Below, in pieces: positions 34,608-46,245 of a stretch of 64,000 nucleotides of DNA. The notes under the pieces were generated by a model that ran no database searches, had not been told where the DNA came from, and saw only the letters and a program-made list of their open reading frames with translations. The stretch's first letter is position 1; each line of letters opens with the position of its first letter. Source of the DNA: Flammula alnicola (lineage: Eukaryota; Basidiomycota; Agaricomycetes; Agaricales; Strophariaceae); the NCBI GenBank assembly GCA_015499995.1, contig JADNRV010000128.1, positions 92,187-156,186 of the forward strand, written 5' to 3'. The translations under genes and the position numbers were made by a program.

Positions 34608-37027
34608 ATGAAGCGAGGAGCATCAGAAATGGCGTCAGCCGAAGTACACAGCTCGAAAAAGGCGAAAGCGGAAAATGGGAAAGCAGCTCAGGTAGTACAG
34701 GCGACAGAAAACGTTGGCGGCGAATGGACCAAAGTCGAGAAGAGGAAAAAGAAGAAGGCGTCGAGGATAGAGGCCAAAGTCGATGTGTGTATCCTCCCTT
34801 CGTGACCTTATTTGATCACACCAAATGCCCAGGAAAGCCATGCAATCCTGGTTGGTACCTGTTCATCACGTTCTTAACGGTTTTTTCTTCTTCTTGTTAT
34901 GCAGACTGCACACCCTCGATTTATGTATTCTAATACGGAGATCGTCAAGCGGAGTAATGCCATTGCTATCGACGTGAGTGGCTTGTTTTTTTTGGTGGAA
35001 GAAGTTATGACTCGAACTTCGTACTTTGATGTAGGATGTACGAGACCTCGTATTGCACCTCATTGCAGACGCCCCGCCGCCTAATTGGCTTCGTATCGAT
35101 GTGAGTATCATCTGTACAGCATTCTCTTCAAAACCATGTTAATTTTGTACTATTCTAGAACTCCCATATGATCCAGAAGGTTGTCGCGTTGCTGGTACCA
35201 GGGCTGACACCTGACCTTCTATCCCTACCGCCGTTACCCACTTCTGCGATTATAAACCCCAATCTTCCGCTTTCGATACCCTTGTTATCACCCTCGGACT
35301 TGGACAGTGCGGCGAATATACCCTTTATCGCCAGTACATTCAGCCATGCGTGCCCGACACGTGCACCCGGCGACCAGACGCGAATGCACAGCGTCCTCAG
35401 TTCATTCTTCACGGGTCCTGTGAGCGGCGAGGAGAAGAAGCGGAGGTTGACGCAAAGGGTGCAATGTATGTTGCTCATTTCTACCTGTCATTGCGATGCC
35501 GTCTGTAACTCAGTTTCTGTCTTGCAGCAGAGATCAACAAGTCTGATCCGACTCAGTATTTGCTATCGCTGGAACAAATGATCGAGAATGAATATCCTAT
35601 ACCATCCTACTTGGCAGATGTTTTCGAGAAATCTTCTGGATGGTTGGAGAGTCCTGAGCCTGCAGCGAATGAGAACAAGTGGAATCAGAAGATTTATGCG
35701 ATTGATTGCGAGATGGTTCGTCACAGTCTCAAGAAGTGCTTATGGTTCTATCTAATACTTTTATTCAGTGTATAACGGAGGACGGAAAAGAGCTGACTCG
35801 AGTCTGCTTAATTGACTTTACCTCCGGAATTGTCGTCTACGACCAACTGGTAAAACCTTCCAAACCTATCCTCGACTATCTAACACGGTATGTCTTTTTT
35901 CAATATCCAAGATATGCAGACTAACTAACATGCTTGACGAAAGATGGTCAGGAATCACCGCAGAAGCACTCAACCCTGTAACAACGACACTAGCCCAAGT
36001 CCAAGCCCACATCCTGCGCCTCCTGTCACCACCCGCCGCCAACCCCTTCTCTCTATCTTCCTCAAAAACGACCGAACCAGCGCCACCTACACCTATCCTC
36101 CTCGGCCACTCACTCGAGTCCGACCTCAAAGCCCTCAAAATCTGCCACCCACGATGCATCGACACCGCTCTCCTATACCACCACCCGCGCGGTCGGCCGC
36201 TAAAACCAGGCCTAGCGTGGCTCACGAAGAAGTGGTGTGGGCGCGAGATCCAGACGCGCGGCGAGGGTGGCCACGACCCCGAGGAGGATGCTCGGGCGTG
36301 CCTTGACCTCCTGAAGAAGAAGCTGGAGAATGGGCCTGGGTATGGAGAGTTCAAGATCGACTACGAGTCGATTTTCGAGCGCATGGCGAGGTCGAACGGG
36401 CGGCATGGAAGGATGACGGGGGGTGTGAAGACGGCTGTTGTGGATCATGGAAGTCCCTCGGTTATGCATGGGGCAAAGGCGAACACGGCGATTGGGTGCA
36501 AGAGTGATGATGAAATTCTGGAGAATCTGCTGAACGTAATCCCGTCTCATCAGTTCGCGTTTGGGCGGTTCATGGCACTCGCGAACATGCTGGGGTGTAA
36601 GTGCTTTCCACATCGAGTAGTTATCGCGACTTGTACTAATCCATTTGCTCCTTTCATCTTTTCAGGGGTTACACCGAAAGCCTCCGCAGACCAGCCACCC
36701 GCAGCACCAGCGACGACCGTCGAGCCACCACCCTCACTCGTCGACCTCGCACCCATCCTCTCCAACCTTGACAAGCACCTAAAAACGCTCCACGCTTCCC
36801 TTCCACCACGCACCGCGCTCGTCATCTTCACAGGCCACTCCGACCCACGCAAGATGTCAATCCTCAACGCCCGAAAGAACGCATTCGAGAGCGCGTTGAA
36901 GAGCGGGAAGACGCCGGAGGAGATAAGGCCGCTAGGTCTGACGTGGTCGGCGACGGATGGACGGGATCTGGAGGAAGCGGTCGAGCTTGCGCGCAGGGGG
37001 TTGCTTTTCCTTGGGATTAAGCAATAG
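34608..37027 (+). CDS. REX1: Rex1-type RNA exonuclease (DEDDh)
   Basis: Eight exons: 34608-34784, 34905-34973, 35035-35100, 35159-35465, 35528-35715, 35769-35887, 35944-36596, 36666-37027. All phases close: 646 residues. By family knowledge Rex1/REXO5 enzymes trim 3' ends of 5S rRNA, tRNA and other nuclear RNAs. The N-terminus is Lys-rich ([12 protein letters not shown]), fitting nuclear import. The three exonuclease motifs are visible: Exo I AIDCEMC, followed by [21 protein letters not shown] and LTRWSGIT; Exo [16 protein letters not shown] with [11 protein letters not shown]; Exo [19 protein letters not shown]. The last intron (69 bp) is a multiple of three and reads through in frame, so retention would add 23 residues; its GTAAGT donor and T-rich acceptor argue for removal. 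Confidence 0.93.
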
Positions 37028-37583
37028 TTTCATAGTCCTTACTGTTCTACTCTTCGTGTACCTCGTATGTTTTCTTTCGATTCGACATGTTTTTGGTGAT
37101 TAGTCATCGCGCTGGCATTTTTGCTGCAATCCACAAACACAAGTTACATGGGCATCGTCCTCCACAGCTCATATATGTCGGTCCTTCGGAGTGATAGCGA
37201 TAGAATACGAAGAGAACATCATGCATTTAGTTGCTGACTTAGTTGATCAGTGGGATTGCTAATAGTAATTTACGACTGTACACGATGAACAAACGCCCGT
37301 CCACTCCACATCCATGTCTTCCGCGTTGGACAGACAGACAGACAGACAGTCAGTTCGTTAAATAGAATGAGATTTTTTTCTACAAGAAGAGTCAACTCGA
37401 GAGTACACAAAAGCAAGCAGATAAACGGGAGTAACTAGACAAGGGGACTTGAAGCTGAGAGCAACGGAAATCGGAGACGGCAGTGGTGGTGGTAGTGGAT
37501 AGAAGTGGAGGATAGAGGATGCGCGTGTAGACGTGGATGGGTAAAAGAAGGGTGTGATAACGACAATGAAACAAAAGACATCC
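37028..37583. other. Intergenic, convergent 3' ends
   Basis: Lies between the ends of the exonuclease and Ariadne genes. It contains a (GACA)5 microsatellite at 37328-37349. No gene recognised. Confidence 0.5.
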
Positions 37584-39947
37584 TTATTCTTCCTCGGGAT
37601 CGTCAAAGCCATCAACGGCGACGTTCCACTTCCATCGGCCTTCCAGGAACCCATTGGCAGTATCTTCGAGGACGATCTCGTTTCGCTTCTGCACGTATAC
37701 CTGTATGAGGTCCAAGCGAAGGATGGGAAAGAAGATGGGGTAAGAATGACATCGATAAGCCACCCATATTTAAGGAGCAGGATACGCACTGTCTTGTTCG
37801 TCACCTGCTGCCTGAGCGTTGGGATGTTCTCCGACTCGATCGGCGATTCGAGCAATTCCGAAAGGTCCTCGACGGCCTTCTCCAGATCCCTATAAAATAA
37901 TGTCAATGCCGTCAGCGCTCACTCATCACGTAAAAGAAAAAAAGACCGAAAAACCGACCTTTGATTATCCTCAAATAACTCTTTCACGTTCCCCTTGGCC
38001 AGATAATACGCCATCGCATACGTCCACTTGAGCGTCATGCGGCACTTGTTCACCTCCTCGACCGCCTTCTTCATGAACTGCACCTCGATCCACGTCAGCG
38101 CCGACGTGATCTGCATTTCCTCCATCTTCTTCTCCGTCATGACGTAGAGGTCCAGCGAGAGCTTGGCGGATTGCTCATGGTTCGCCCAGCGGTTGTAGTA
38201 CTGTTTTTTCGTTCGTTAGAATGAGAATGAGAACGGGATGAGGATTTGAAGAGGTATAAACGAGGAAGAGAGGAAGGAAGGACGTACGTGGAGGTACCGC
38301 TCGAGAGATGCGCGGCTCTTACTCTGCGCATCGCGAGCCTCGACGCCCGTCTTCTCGTCGTATCGGTTGCACGAATACCACGCCGTACCATGCTCGCTCC
38401 AAGGGCCCATACACACCCAGCAAAACTCGTGTTTACACTTCTTGCACGTCATATGGCTGTTGACAAAAAGATAAGAAAAAGATCCCAACAATAGGCCAAC
38501 ACATACTTGCACCCCCCATTCTTCTCAATCGTGCTTTGGCAATTCGAGCACTCCTTCGTATTGCTCTTGATCCAATTTGCCGTCTCGCTGTCGTCGCGGC
38601 ACTTCTTGAGCCACATCTTGGCGACGTTACAAATCACCGGCCTATGATCGCTCTCGATCGGGCACCCAAAGCAAAACGTGTGCTCCTTGCCCTGCAGCCC
38701 GAGCCCGAGCTGCTGGCTCTGCGACATCTCCTTCTGGCTCCCGCCGCCAATCCCCCTCGCGCCACACGACACCGTCGGCACCACCGTCGTCAGACTCGCC
38801 TTGGACGCCGCGGACGGGCACGACACCGTGTTCGTGCACGACGGGTACGGGCAGAACTTGAGGCTCTTGTTGCACCCGACGAAGTGCCGCACGAACAGCT
38901 CCTGCATGCGCGCCCACGTCTTCGCGTTCTGCGCCTCCTTCGCCTGCTCCTCCGCGGTGGTCGGCGCGGGCGCACCGGGGGCGGGCACAAGCAGATCGTG
39001 GATGAAGCGGTCAGGGGCGACCAGGGCACACCCCTCTGCCATGCAGCGCACCGTGTGCTCGCTCTCGTCGCGGATCTTGGACACCACGTAGTCCGTCCAG
39101 CACTCCGTGCAGAACGTGTGCGAGCAGTCCAGCGCGAGCGTCTGCAGCCCCGGCGCATCGTTGAAGCAGATCTGGCACACGAAGGACTCGTCGGCCTTCT
39201 TCGCGGACGGCGCTCGCTGTATCGACTTGGGCGCCGTCGTCGTTGTTGGCGAGGCGGATTTGGTGGACGAGGATGATTTGGACGCCGGGGCTAGGCCTAA
39301 GAGTTTTGTGGCGCCACGTGTTGTGGGTCTGCGGGAGGCGGTTGTGGGCTGGCTCGTGGCGGTAGAAGAGATGCTATGCGTGCGGGACTGTGCCTGTTGG
39401 GAGGCAGCAGTCGTCTCGGGTAGTGTCACCCCCGCAGCAACGAGCACGGCGCTAGCGTTGTCCATGTACTTCTCGATAAGCTTCTCCTTGTTCCACTTCA
39501 TGTACCGCATGAGCAGAGTCGCGGTATCGGCCTGTATTTACAAAATCGGGTGAGCATCCCGGCTTACTCCCCCTCTTTCTTGAAGACAAAGGAGAAAACC
39601 CACCTCGACGCCAAATATGCCGCAGATGTGGTCCACATCGCGGTGCATGAGCTTCTCGATAGCCTGCTGGCTGAGGGACTCGTAGTCGACCTCGTAGGAC
39701 TTTCGCTTGCCCTTGGACGGCACTTTAAAGTCCTCCCCGTAATTGTCCATGTTGATATCGTCGCCCGATTCTATAAAACGCAAATACCCCCACAGTCAGC
39801 TAAAATCATCCCAGCAAAAAATAATACAGAGAACGAGTAAAGTAAATGATCCCGACCTTCTTCCTCGCCCTCATCCTGGGTACCATCAATCATCTCCTCA
39901 TCATCGTAGTACTCGCCATCGTCATCAGAGAACTCGTAATCAGACAT
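37584..39947 (-). CDS. Ariadne-type RBR E3 ubiquitin ligase
   Basis: Seven exons: 39947-39857, 39770-39604, 39531-38507, 38456-38288, 38200-37959, 37889-37790, 37700-37584. All phases close: 636 residues. An acidic N-terminus and a UBA-like helical part ([16 protein letters not shown]) precede a Ser/Thr-rich linker of about 60 residues. Then come RING1 ([17 protein letters not shown]), the IBR ([29 protein letters not shown]) and RING2 ([32 protein letters not shown]). The C-terminal helical Ariadne domain ([17 protein letters not shown]) follows. The catalytic thioester cysteine of RBR ligases corresponds to the Cys in NGGCNHM and is present; intron 3 falls at that spot. Unusual is a ~45-residue Ser/Gly/Gln-rich insertion inside the IBR. 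By family knowledge these ligases work with UBC-H7-like E2s and neddylated cullins. Confidence 0.94.
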
Positions 39948-40633
39948 GGCGCTGTCTAAGCTATAGGGTGTGGAAAAGAAACCTTGTGTGTGGCTATAGA
40001 TCGATGGGGGGAGTAAGAGTCTCCAGGAAACCTCGGCCGCTTCACTGAATCATCATGAATCCGCTTATGTACTCCCACGTGACTCTCCCGGGCCTAGTGG
40101 CTGTGCACCGACGCCTCCGTCCCAAGAGTCCGAGATAATTAAATAATTCCGCTCGAAGGACAGCTTCCATGACTCGAACTGCGTCGGCGCTACTCACGTC
40201 AATGGTATGCACCTAAATGACTCTTTTTTCAGGAAAAAATATTGTATCTTCGGAGAATGACGCTATTTCTGCCCCAGATTCCGAATATCCGAGTCGTGGA
40301 ACGAATCAGAATTCGTCGCTAAGGACATGAACAAAACAAAGCCCATACCTTCGTTATACATGCCACCGTATTTCCAAAGACAAGGTAGTCGCATCTTTCT
40401 TCTTCCTGATTCAGCACACGGCTAAAGCATTCTTTCTCGAGATTTCAAATGATTCAACAATGGATAAAGACAGGTATCGTATGCGTCGTATGTGTAAACT
40501 GTAAGCGAGAACAAACGTCCTTTCGATGAAAAATGAGGTGCAAGAAGAAGCGGGAAACGAAAGAATTAAACTCAGGGCCACAACTGTCCAGAAGCGCTCA
40601 AGCATCCTCCCCACCTCCAACAAGTGCTACCCT
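39948..40633. other. Intergenic
   Basis: Promoter of the Ariadne gene (near 39948-40130), then sequence without a recognisable gene up to the ferritin-like gene's stop. Confidence 0.4.
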
Positions 40634-41814
40634 TTAGGAGCTGATCAAATTCCCATTCGAATCCCGCTCAAACAACAAAATAGCAGGACCAGCAACGATC
40701 GTATCATCCGTCGCCTCGGTCCCGCTAGTCGTCGCCATAGCATAGACCTGCCCCGACAGGCCCTCCGGCACAGCGACCTCCCCGTTCGTAATAGGAACAA
40801 ACGTCTTGTCGAGTCCAGAGAAAAAGGCAATGAAGGTCGGGGTGCCAGTGCTCGACTTGGGAGCGACCGTCTTGGATTTCTTTCCAGGGACGGGGTTGCT
40901 CAGCGTAAGCGCTGGGAAGGCGTGTACGGGCAGCGCAGGGTTGCTCGAGGGGCAGGAGGTAATGAATCCAGCCGCGAGGGTGTAGACCTGGTTCAAACTG
41001 AGAGGTACCTATAGAAACAAAATCAGGGAACCGCATACAAGTGACAGAAACTGGAGGAACACTTACATCAAACGCCCCGCTCCATCCAGCAAACTTATTG
41101 ACGGCAGACGCCACCCAACTCGCATGTCGAGCCTCTGTTGCAAGGACGCTCGCCGCCGCCGTCAAATAATCCTTGTTGGTGATCAGCTGCGCAGCGCCAG
41201 TGTACGCCGATGTGCCTATATGCACGCATGTATTCAGCACTCTTCTTCTTCCAGCGTCAAGCGTCAAGGAAAGCACGAAAAACACTAACCGACGCCTTCA
41301 AGAATCTGGCTCAGAGCCGCAAACGACTTTGGATCGGTATATGGGCTATCAAATCATCAGCACCGTTTCCCTCCAAGACAAAAGTGAAAAGACTGAAACA
41401 TACAAATTATAAGTACAAGGCTTCGTCGCCTTTGCGCCCAACGCATCGCTCAAGAACTTGACGTGCGTCTTCTCATGATCTGCAACCTGCGCGAAGCGTC
41501 CCCGCGCAAAAGTGGGCAAGCCAGCGTTCAAGAACGCCTGCTGGTCAAACTTGGCGAGGGCCCCGCCGTAAAAGGCGTTCTCGACGTGCTCGAGCGTGAG
41601 CGCAAAATTCAGGACGGTGGCGTCTGTAATATGAAAGAGTAGGAATTCGAAAGAGCCATAGAAATTAACTCGTTAGTGGGATGTCATTGGTGTTGTCGAA
41701 CAGATACGAACCGTCAATGTTACTCGCACGCTTGGCGGGAGCCTGCAAAGGCGACGATACAACCAGCCGAACCGAAAGGGCGGCGATGACGATTGAGAAC
41801 AGGGCTTGGCGCAT
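40634..41814 (-). CDS. Secreted ferritin-like protein (Rds1/PF13668 type)
   Basis: Five exons: 41814-41670, 41623-41404, 41345-41290, 41215-41067, 41008-40634. All phases close: 314 residues. The N-terminus is a typical signal peptide (MRQALFSIVIAALSVRLVVS) with a likely cleavage site near residue 21 and a KR site at 28-29. The body has the two helical ferritin-like pairs: TLEHVENAFYGGAL with a later DHEKTHVKFL, and EARHASWV, giving the spaced Glu/His ligands expected for a di-metal site. It matches the fungal Rds1-like stress family, found in cell walls or secreted; the biochemical role is unproven. A TATA box lies about 110 bp upstream and a strong pyrimidine/purine-biased leader suggests high expression. 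Confidence 0.9.
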
Positions 41815-41924
41815 CTTCAAAGAATTATCGGTTGGGGTTTGTAGGTAGATAGGCGAGAAATGACTAGGAAAGGTTGAAGGAAAGGAAAAGATCCTGATTT
41901 TCTTTTTTTTCGTTTTTCTCCACC

Positions 41925-41931
41925 TTTTATA
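41925..41931 (-). promoter_or_regulatory. TATA box of the ferritin-like gene
   Basis: TATAAAA on the minus strand, about 110 bp upstream of the start at 41814. It is followed by a CT-rich leader on the coding strand, the usual arrangement in strongly expressed fungal genes. Confidence 0.65.
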
Positions 41932-41934
41932 CCT

Positions 41935-42589
41935 TTCTCGATCCCAGCTCAAGTGCTGCTGGCGGCGGGCATCTCGGGGTGTTTTTCACTGGAAGTCGAT
42001 CCACTTCCTGTCGTTGTTGGAAAATGACGCGAAATGGCAATGCAGTCCATAAATAGCTCTGTCCGTGCGGCGGCGTTCAGCAAGAAAAACGAAAAATTCT
42101 AAAATTTCAGAGGTATTATATAGTAGGACAGAAACATTATGTATACAAACTCTAGAGCAGTGTATATTCATTATTTCTCGAGTTTAAGAGCGAATTTAAA
42201 GACATGGATGTGGCTAGATTAAACCGAGGATCGAATGCGCCACATGCAATCGATCGGACAGCCAATAATATTCGCCACGGCCATCTCGGAGTCATGCCAA
42301 TCCTCTGCGGCGCCTTGCCGTATCGCAGCGGTGCATGTTTTCCAGATCATACGAGTTTCTTAACAATTTTATCTCAGGAGTCGGGTCTTCAATGTGTTGA
42401 GTGTCGACGTATTGCGTATGAAGTACTTCCGGAGAGGAAAGGTGCTATGGATACGAAGCATTAAAAGTAAACGACTGAAGTCTTGGTATCTCCTCACTGA
42501 TCTTTCTCTATCCAGTTCTCAATTATGACATGTACGAAGAATTACATGCGAAGGTCTGAAGCCTGAAGGATCTGGCACGAATAATGGGT
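41935..42589. other. Intergenic
   Basis: Upstream region of the ferritin-like gene followed by the 3' side of the F-box gene. Small open frames here lack family resemblance. Nothing else recognised. Confidence 0.4.
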
Positions 42590-44038
42590 CTAGAATTCAA
42601 GGTAGGGTTGAAAATTATGACTCAAGTGTACTTCCATCCCTTCTCTTGTCAGTTGACCAAACGTGAAAACGTCCTGGAGATGGAAATGCCTGTTGAAAGT
42701 CGTCCTCACTTTCATGCGCCCAAGACGACTTCCACGCGGTCTTCGAAACCGACTGGACGCCACCTTCGAGATCGCACCATCAACGAATGAGCATCCCCGT
42801 AATTCCAATGTTCGAAGCCCAGGGAGAATGTAGTGTGAGTCTTCGGTGTGCATTAAAGCAGCAACGACAGTGTCGACGGGAATTATCGTTGCCAGAGTAA
42901 GTTCTACGAGTGATGAGAAGGACGGAGAGGAAAGTTGGAGGATAAGTTGCTCTTGATTTTGCTCGGCTGTGTAATCCATAAAGGAAAATCTCTCCAAACG
43001 ACACTGCGAGCGGACGAGCATCAGGTCAAGTGCGTTCCAGATCCTGCCGGGGTCTTGATACTTCATGACATTCTGCAGCAGTGCAACCCGTAAACGAGGG
43101 ACTACGAGCTTGTCGTACAGCACGAATGACTGGGCTAACGATGTCACTCGCAAGATTTGGAGAGCGGGGAGGGTTATAGGAATTATATCATTTTGTTCCT
43201 CAATTAGACTTGTTTGGCCGATGTGTAGATCTTCGAGTAGCCGGCACTGTAATAATGCGCTGAAGAGGCGATCTGTGGCCGTTTCTGGGCATTGAGAGAG
43301 ATCGAGAGATCGCAGCTGCGACCAAGGTGGGTGCGCTTCTGCCTTGGGGCGGTAAAAGTCGGGTTGCGCCCATTTGAGCTTGCGGAGGGACGGGAGTCTG
43401 AAAAAGAGGCGCGCGAGGTCATTCATATTGTTGTTGGCGCGATCGCTGCTCTTGTCGTTCAAAGTGAAAGATTCGAGCTGAATCAAGGAGCCGAGCCCAA
43501 CGACCTCGCAAAACGATGCAAGGGCGTCTCCTTTCTGGCAGGTGAATTCAACAGCTTTCCATCTACTCGCATAAGACGCGAGCAGATCAGCGAGTGATCT
43601 GAGAGGCTGGTGCAACCCCTTCATGTACTCGGTGCCGCACCAATGCCAGGAGAGGAGGATGCTGATGGGATGCTGACGGCTGCGTGCAAGCCATACTCTC
43701 AGGAGCTCGAGCTGACGCTCTTTGGGACATTCGATTATAGCGATGTGTGACCAGAGCTGCGGCATGTCAAGAACAAGATTGCGCCATTGTGCGCAAACTT
43801 GGCCGAGAAAGAATGGCTCCGGGGTCGAGTGGCATTGGTGATGGTGAATCGATGTGATTTTTGAAACCAGTGGCTCGTACCTGGCATGCGCACTAAACAG
43901 ATCAGGGCTGCTCATCTGCATGCATAGCTCTGTGCTCGAGTGGGAGCATGCTATGCTGTGCATAAACACCTCTCCGAGGACATCGACCGGTAGCACCTTG
44001 TTAATCAACGCAGGTTCGTTCTGGATGCCGCGAGACAT
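42590..44038 (-). CDS. F-box/LRR protein, intronless paralogue
   Basis: Single 482-codon frame starting at the ATG at 44038. N-terminal F-box-like part: LINKVLPVDVLGEVFMHS, then LGQVCAQWRNLVLDMPQLWS. The remainder is leucine-rich repeats (LRSLDLSQCPET, LEDLHIGQTS, LPALQILRVTSL). It aligns end to end with the gene at 15322-16743, 27 kb away on the other strand. Conserved landmarks are SKITSIHHHQC, ERQLELLRVWLARSRQHP, and a C-terminal LRTLELRGC then V-ASSRFR. Likely an SCF substrate adaptor. Confidence 0.8.
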   Translation of the reverse strand: MSRGIQNEPALINKVLPVDVLGEVFMHSIACSHSSTELCMQMSSPDLFSAHARYEPLVSKITSIHHHQCHSTPEPFFLGQVCAQWRNLVLDMPQLWSHIAIIECPKERQLELLRVWLARSRQHPISILLSWHWCGTEYMKGLHQPLRSLADLLASYASRWKAVEFTCQKGDALASFCEVVGLGSLIQLESFTLNDKSSDRANNNMNDLARLFFRLPSLRKLKWAQPDFYRPKAEAHPPWSQLRSLDLSQCPETATDRLFSALLQCRLLEDLHIGQTSLIEEQNDIIPITLPALQILRVTSLAQSFVLYDKLVVPRLRVALLQNVMKYQDPGRIWNALDLMLVRSQCRLERFSFMDYTAEQNQEQLILQLSSPSFSSLVELTLATIIPVDTVVAALMHTEDSHYILPGLRTLELRGCSFVDGAISKVASSRFRRPRGSRLGRMKVRTTFNRHFHLQDVFTFGQLTREGMEVHLSHNFQPYLEF

Positions 44039-44224
44039 CTACGACAGAGCAAGTCGACCTAGTCAGGCTTCTAAGGTAAATTTTTTATACTCGTATCACC
44101 GTGAAAGAATGCGGGAGATACCTTGAAAATATCGGTTCGAATCAAGTTCAAGTTCAAGTTCAACAAGTTATTATTAAACAGCAAGGCGCATCAATCACGT
44201 GCATTCCGCGCACGGCGGAGTGCA

Positions 44225-44935
44225 CAGGACCCTGCTTTATGCTGTCAGATGTCCGATCCCTATGCGGACGGAAATGGCCTTAAAATCCAGCCTATGTTCG
44301 ATCCTTATGCGGACGGAAACCGAAAAATTTGGCCGGACGTCCGATCCAAACAGGGTCCGGAAGTGGCCGGTCGGTACGCAGGTCCGATCCCAAATTCGTA
44401 CATTTGTACATGGTTGTCGATGGTCCTTTGTATCAAACACGACCAACAAAATTTCTTTGTCGATCGCCACCTCCACATATCGCAGATCGCAAGTGCCGTT
44501 ACTGTATCGATATTCTCAATGAAAGACGGAGGGCGTTGATGGCTCCAACGGTTACGATCTGGTGAGGACCTTAATTTTCAATATGCAGATATCAGCTTGT
44601 TAAGTGCCTTGCCGTAGAATCCTTGGACCCCTCATCATCATCGCGCTCTACATAGAATCTCGTCAGGCAGCGTCGGGCTGAACGCAACCTTGATTTTATT
44701 TTATTTCTTTTTCAATTTAATTTTTTGGTATGTTTCTACCTAAAATAAATGTCCGATCCCCTATGCGGACGGAATTTGGCCTGCAGTATGTATCATCTGC
44801 TATGCGGACGGAAATGGGGTCAAAAAGGTAGGTCCGATCCTTATGCGGACGGAACCAGCAAAAAAACGTCCGTACATAAGTGCAAAAATTTGGCCATTTT
44901 GGATCGGACATCTGACAGCATAAAGCAGGGTCCTG
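44225..44935. mobile_element. Non-autonomous DNA transposon, 35-bp perfect TIRs, 6-bp target duplication
   Basis: The left end (44225-44259) and right end (44901-44935) are perfect 35-bp inverted copies beginning CAGGACCCTGCTTTATGC. AGTGCA directly flanks both ends (44219-44224 and 44936-44941). Length is 711 bp. Inside, the motif GTCCGATCCTATGCGGACGG and close variants recur at about 44251, 44298, 44750 and 44832 with partial copies between. There is no transposase. A 6-bp duplication is unusual; the Dada superfamily is one that makes 6-7 bp, but assignment is only a suggestion. Confidence 0.88.
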
Positions 44936-44941
44936 AGTGCA

Positions 44942-46245
44942 CGGACCTCTGGGTCTGAGGACATTTGGGTCGCTTTTTCTGTAGGGCCTGTATGTAAAGG
45001 CTTTGCGGAATCCGAACCAGCGAGTTTAGCGTACGTCTGAGGGATTGCTTAGAAGTACTTGATTTATATCATGGTATTATATAATGACATGGTTTTTAAC
45101 ACCTTTGTTCGTGAGTGTCAGAAGAGTTGGAAAGGGGATGGAGGTGAAGGTCTCGGGGAAATTTTGCCGAGCTGTTCAACCGGCCTCTGTTCCATCAATC
45201 TTTTACGCAGTCATTGCTGTGTGTGCTGCGGACAAGTGCATCCGCATTGCTGATCCGTAGGACCGCCCTCACCCCGGAATGCAAAATTAGATACATACTG
45301 AACGTTGAACGCCGAGGGTGAAAGGGATTTGACATCCTGGCTAACCTCGGGCTTTGCGCAGTCTAACCGATACCAAGACCGCTGGTGTTATGCAATTTTC
45401 AAAAATGGACTCTCACACTGCAGTCATTAGAGTCAGATAACAACATGCATATGTCTGTAAATCGAAATGGCAGACGGAGGATGTCTCAGAGTTGTCGGTG
45501 GGCTTTTCTCTCGCATATTTTTCCTTATGCTTTATGTTCTGTCAAGATAATACCAGCCGTCAAAACAGGTATCAATCGTCAGCCTGTTGAGATAAACGTC
45601 CTGGTATTCCGTCACTGGGCTGTATGGATGGCAGTGCAATGTGCACTGATATTAACACGCCGACGAACCGCGGTCACGAAACACCTGAGCGCTCCGTGCA
45701 TCGCAGACGAATGTACGGCCTGCTCATAGCTGATTTCCCCTGCCCGATCGACCCCGCTCTAGCCCCCTGATCCTCGATCTCGAGATGCAACAAGAATTTG
45801 ATAAATGTTATACATACCTGTTGTTATGCGATCGCGAATTTCGGACTGGACTAGACTGGACCATGTGAAAGACGAGTTGTCACCGTCCGACCGGTACCAC
45901 AGACATGCCCAGCGTCAAAAGTCTCAACGTCAGTTTGGAGTTCTCTGAGGCAAGAGATGGTTTTGATGGACGTGGACTACTGAAACGTGAATGCATGACG
46001 GTTTGACTGAGAATCAAAAAAATGAATGTGGCTCTGACATTGTGAGAATTGCGGGCATCGCCAAGCCCTTTACACCGCATTATTTACGGGCAATCGGCGG
46101 TAACCGCGGTATCGGCGATATTGAGAACCTTTTTTAGTAATTTGTCGGCTGTACGGCAATTGTGATCGAGTTGGTTACCTGACCTTGCGGCCACTTTGAA
46201 CAGCTCCCATCCTCGTCCTCCCACTCTCGAGGACATTTCCCTCAA
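44942..46245. other. Gene-poor region
   Basis: About 1.3 kb without a recognisable gene. A 115-codon frame at 45385-45729 has no family resemblance, contains no intron-supported extension, and is rejected. The last ~200 bp must include the promoter of the NIPA gene. Confidence 0.4.

Noticed and set aside
38536..39276. 246-codon plus-strand frame rich in Arg and Leu
   Set aside because: Antisense shadow of the GC-rich Ariadne exon 3, which has clear RING/IBR cysteines on the other strand.
45385..45729. 115-codon plus-strand frame
   Set aside because: No recognisable family, no supporting splice sites, codon pattern unlike neighbouring genes.
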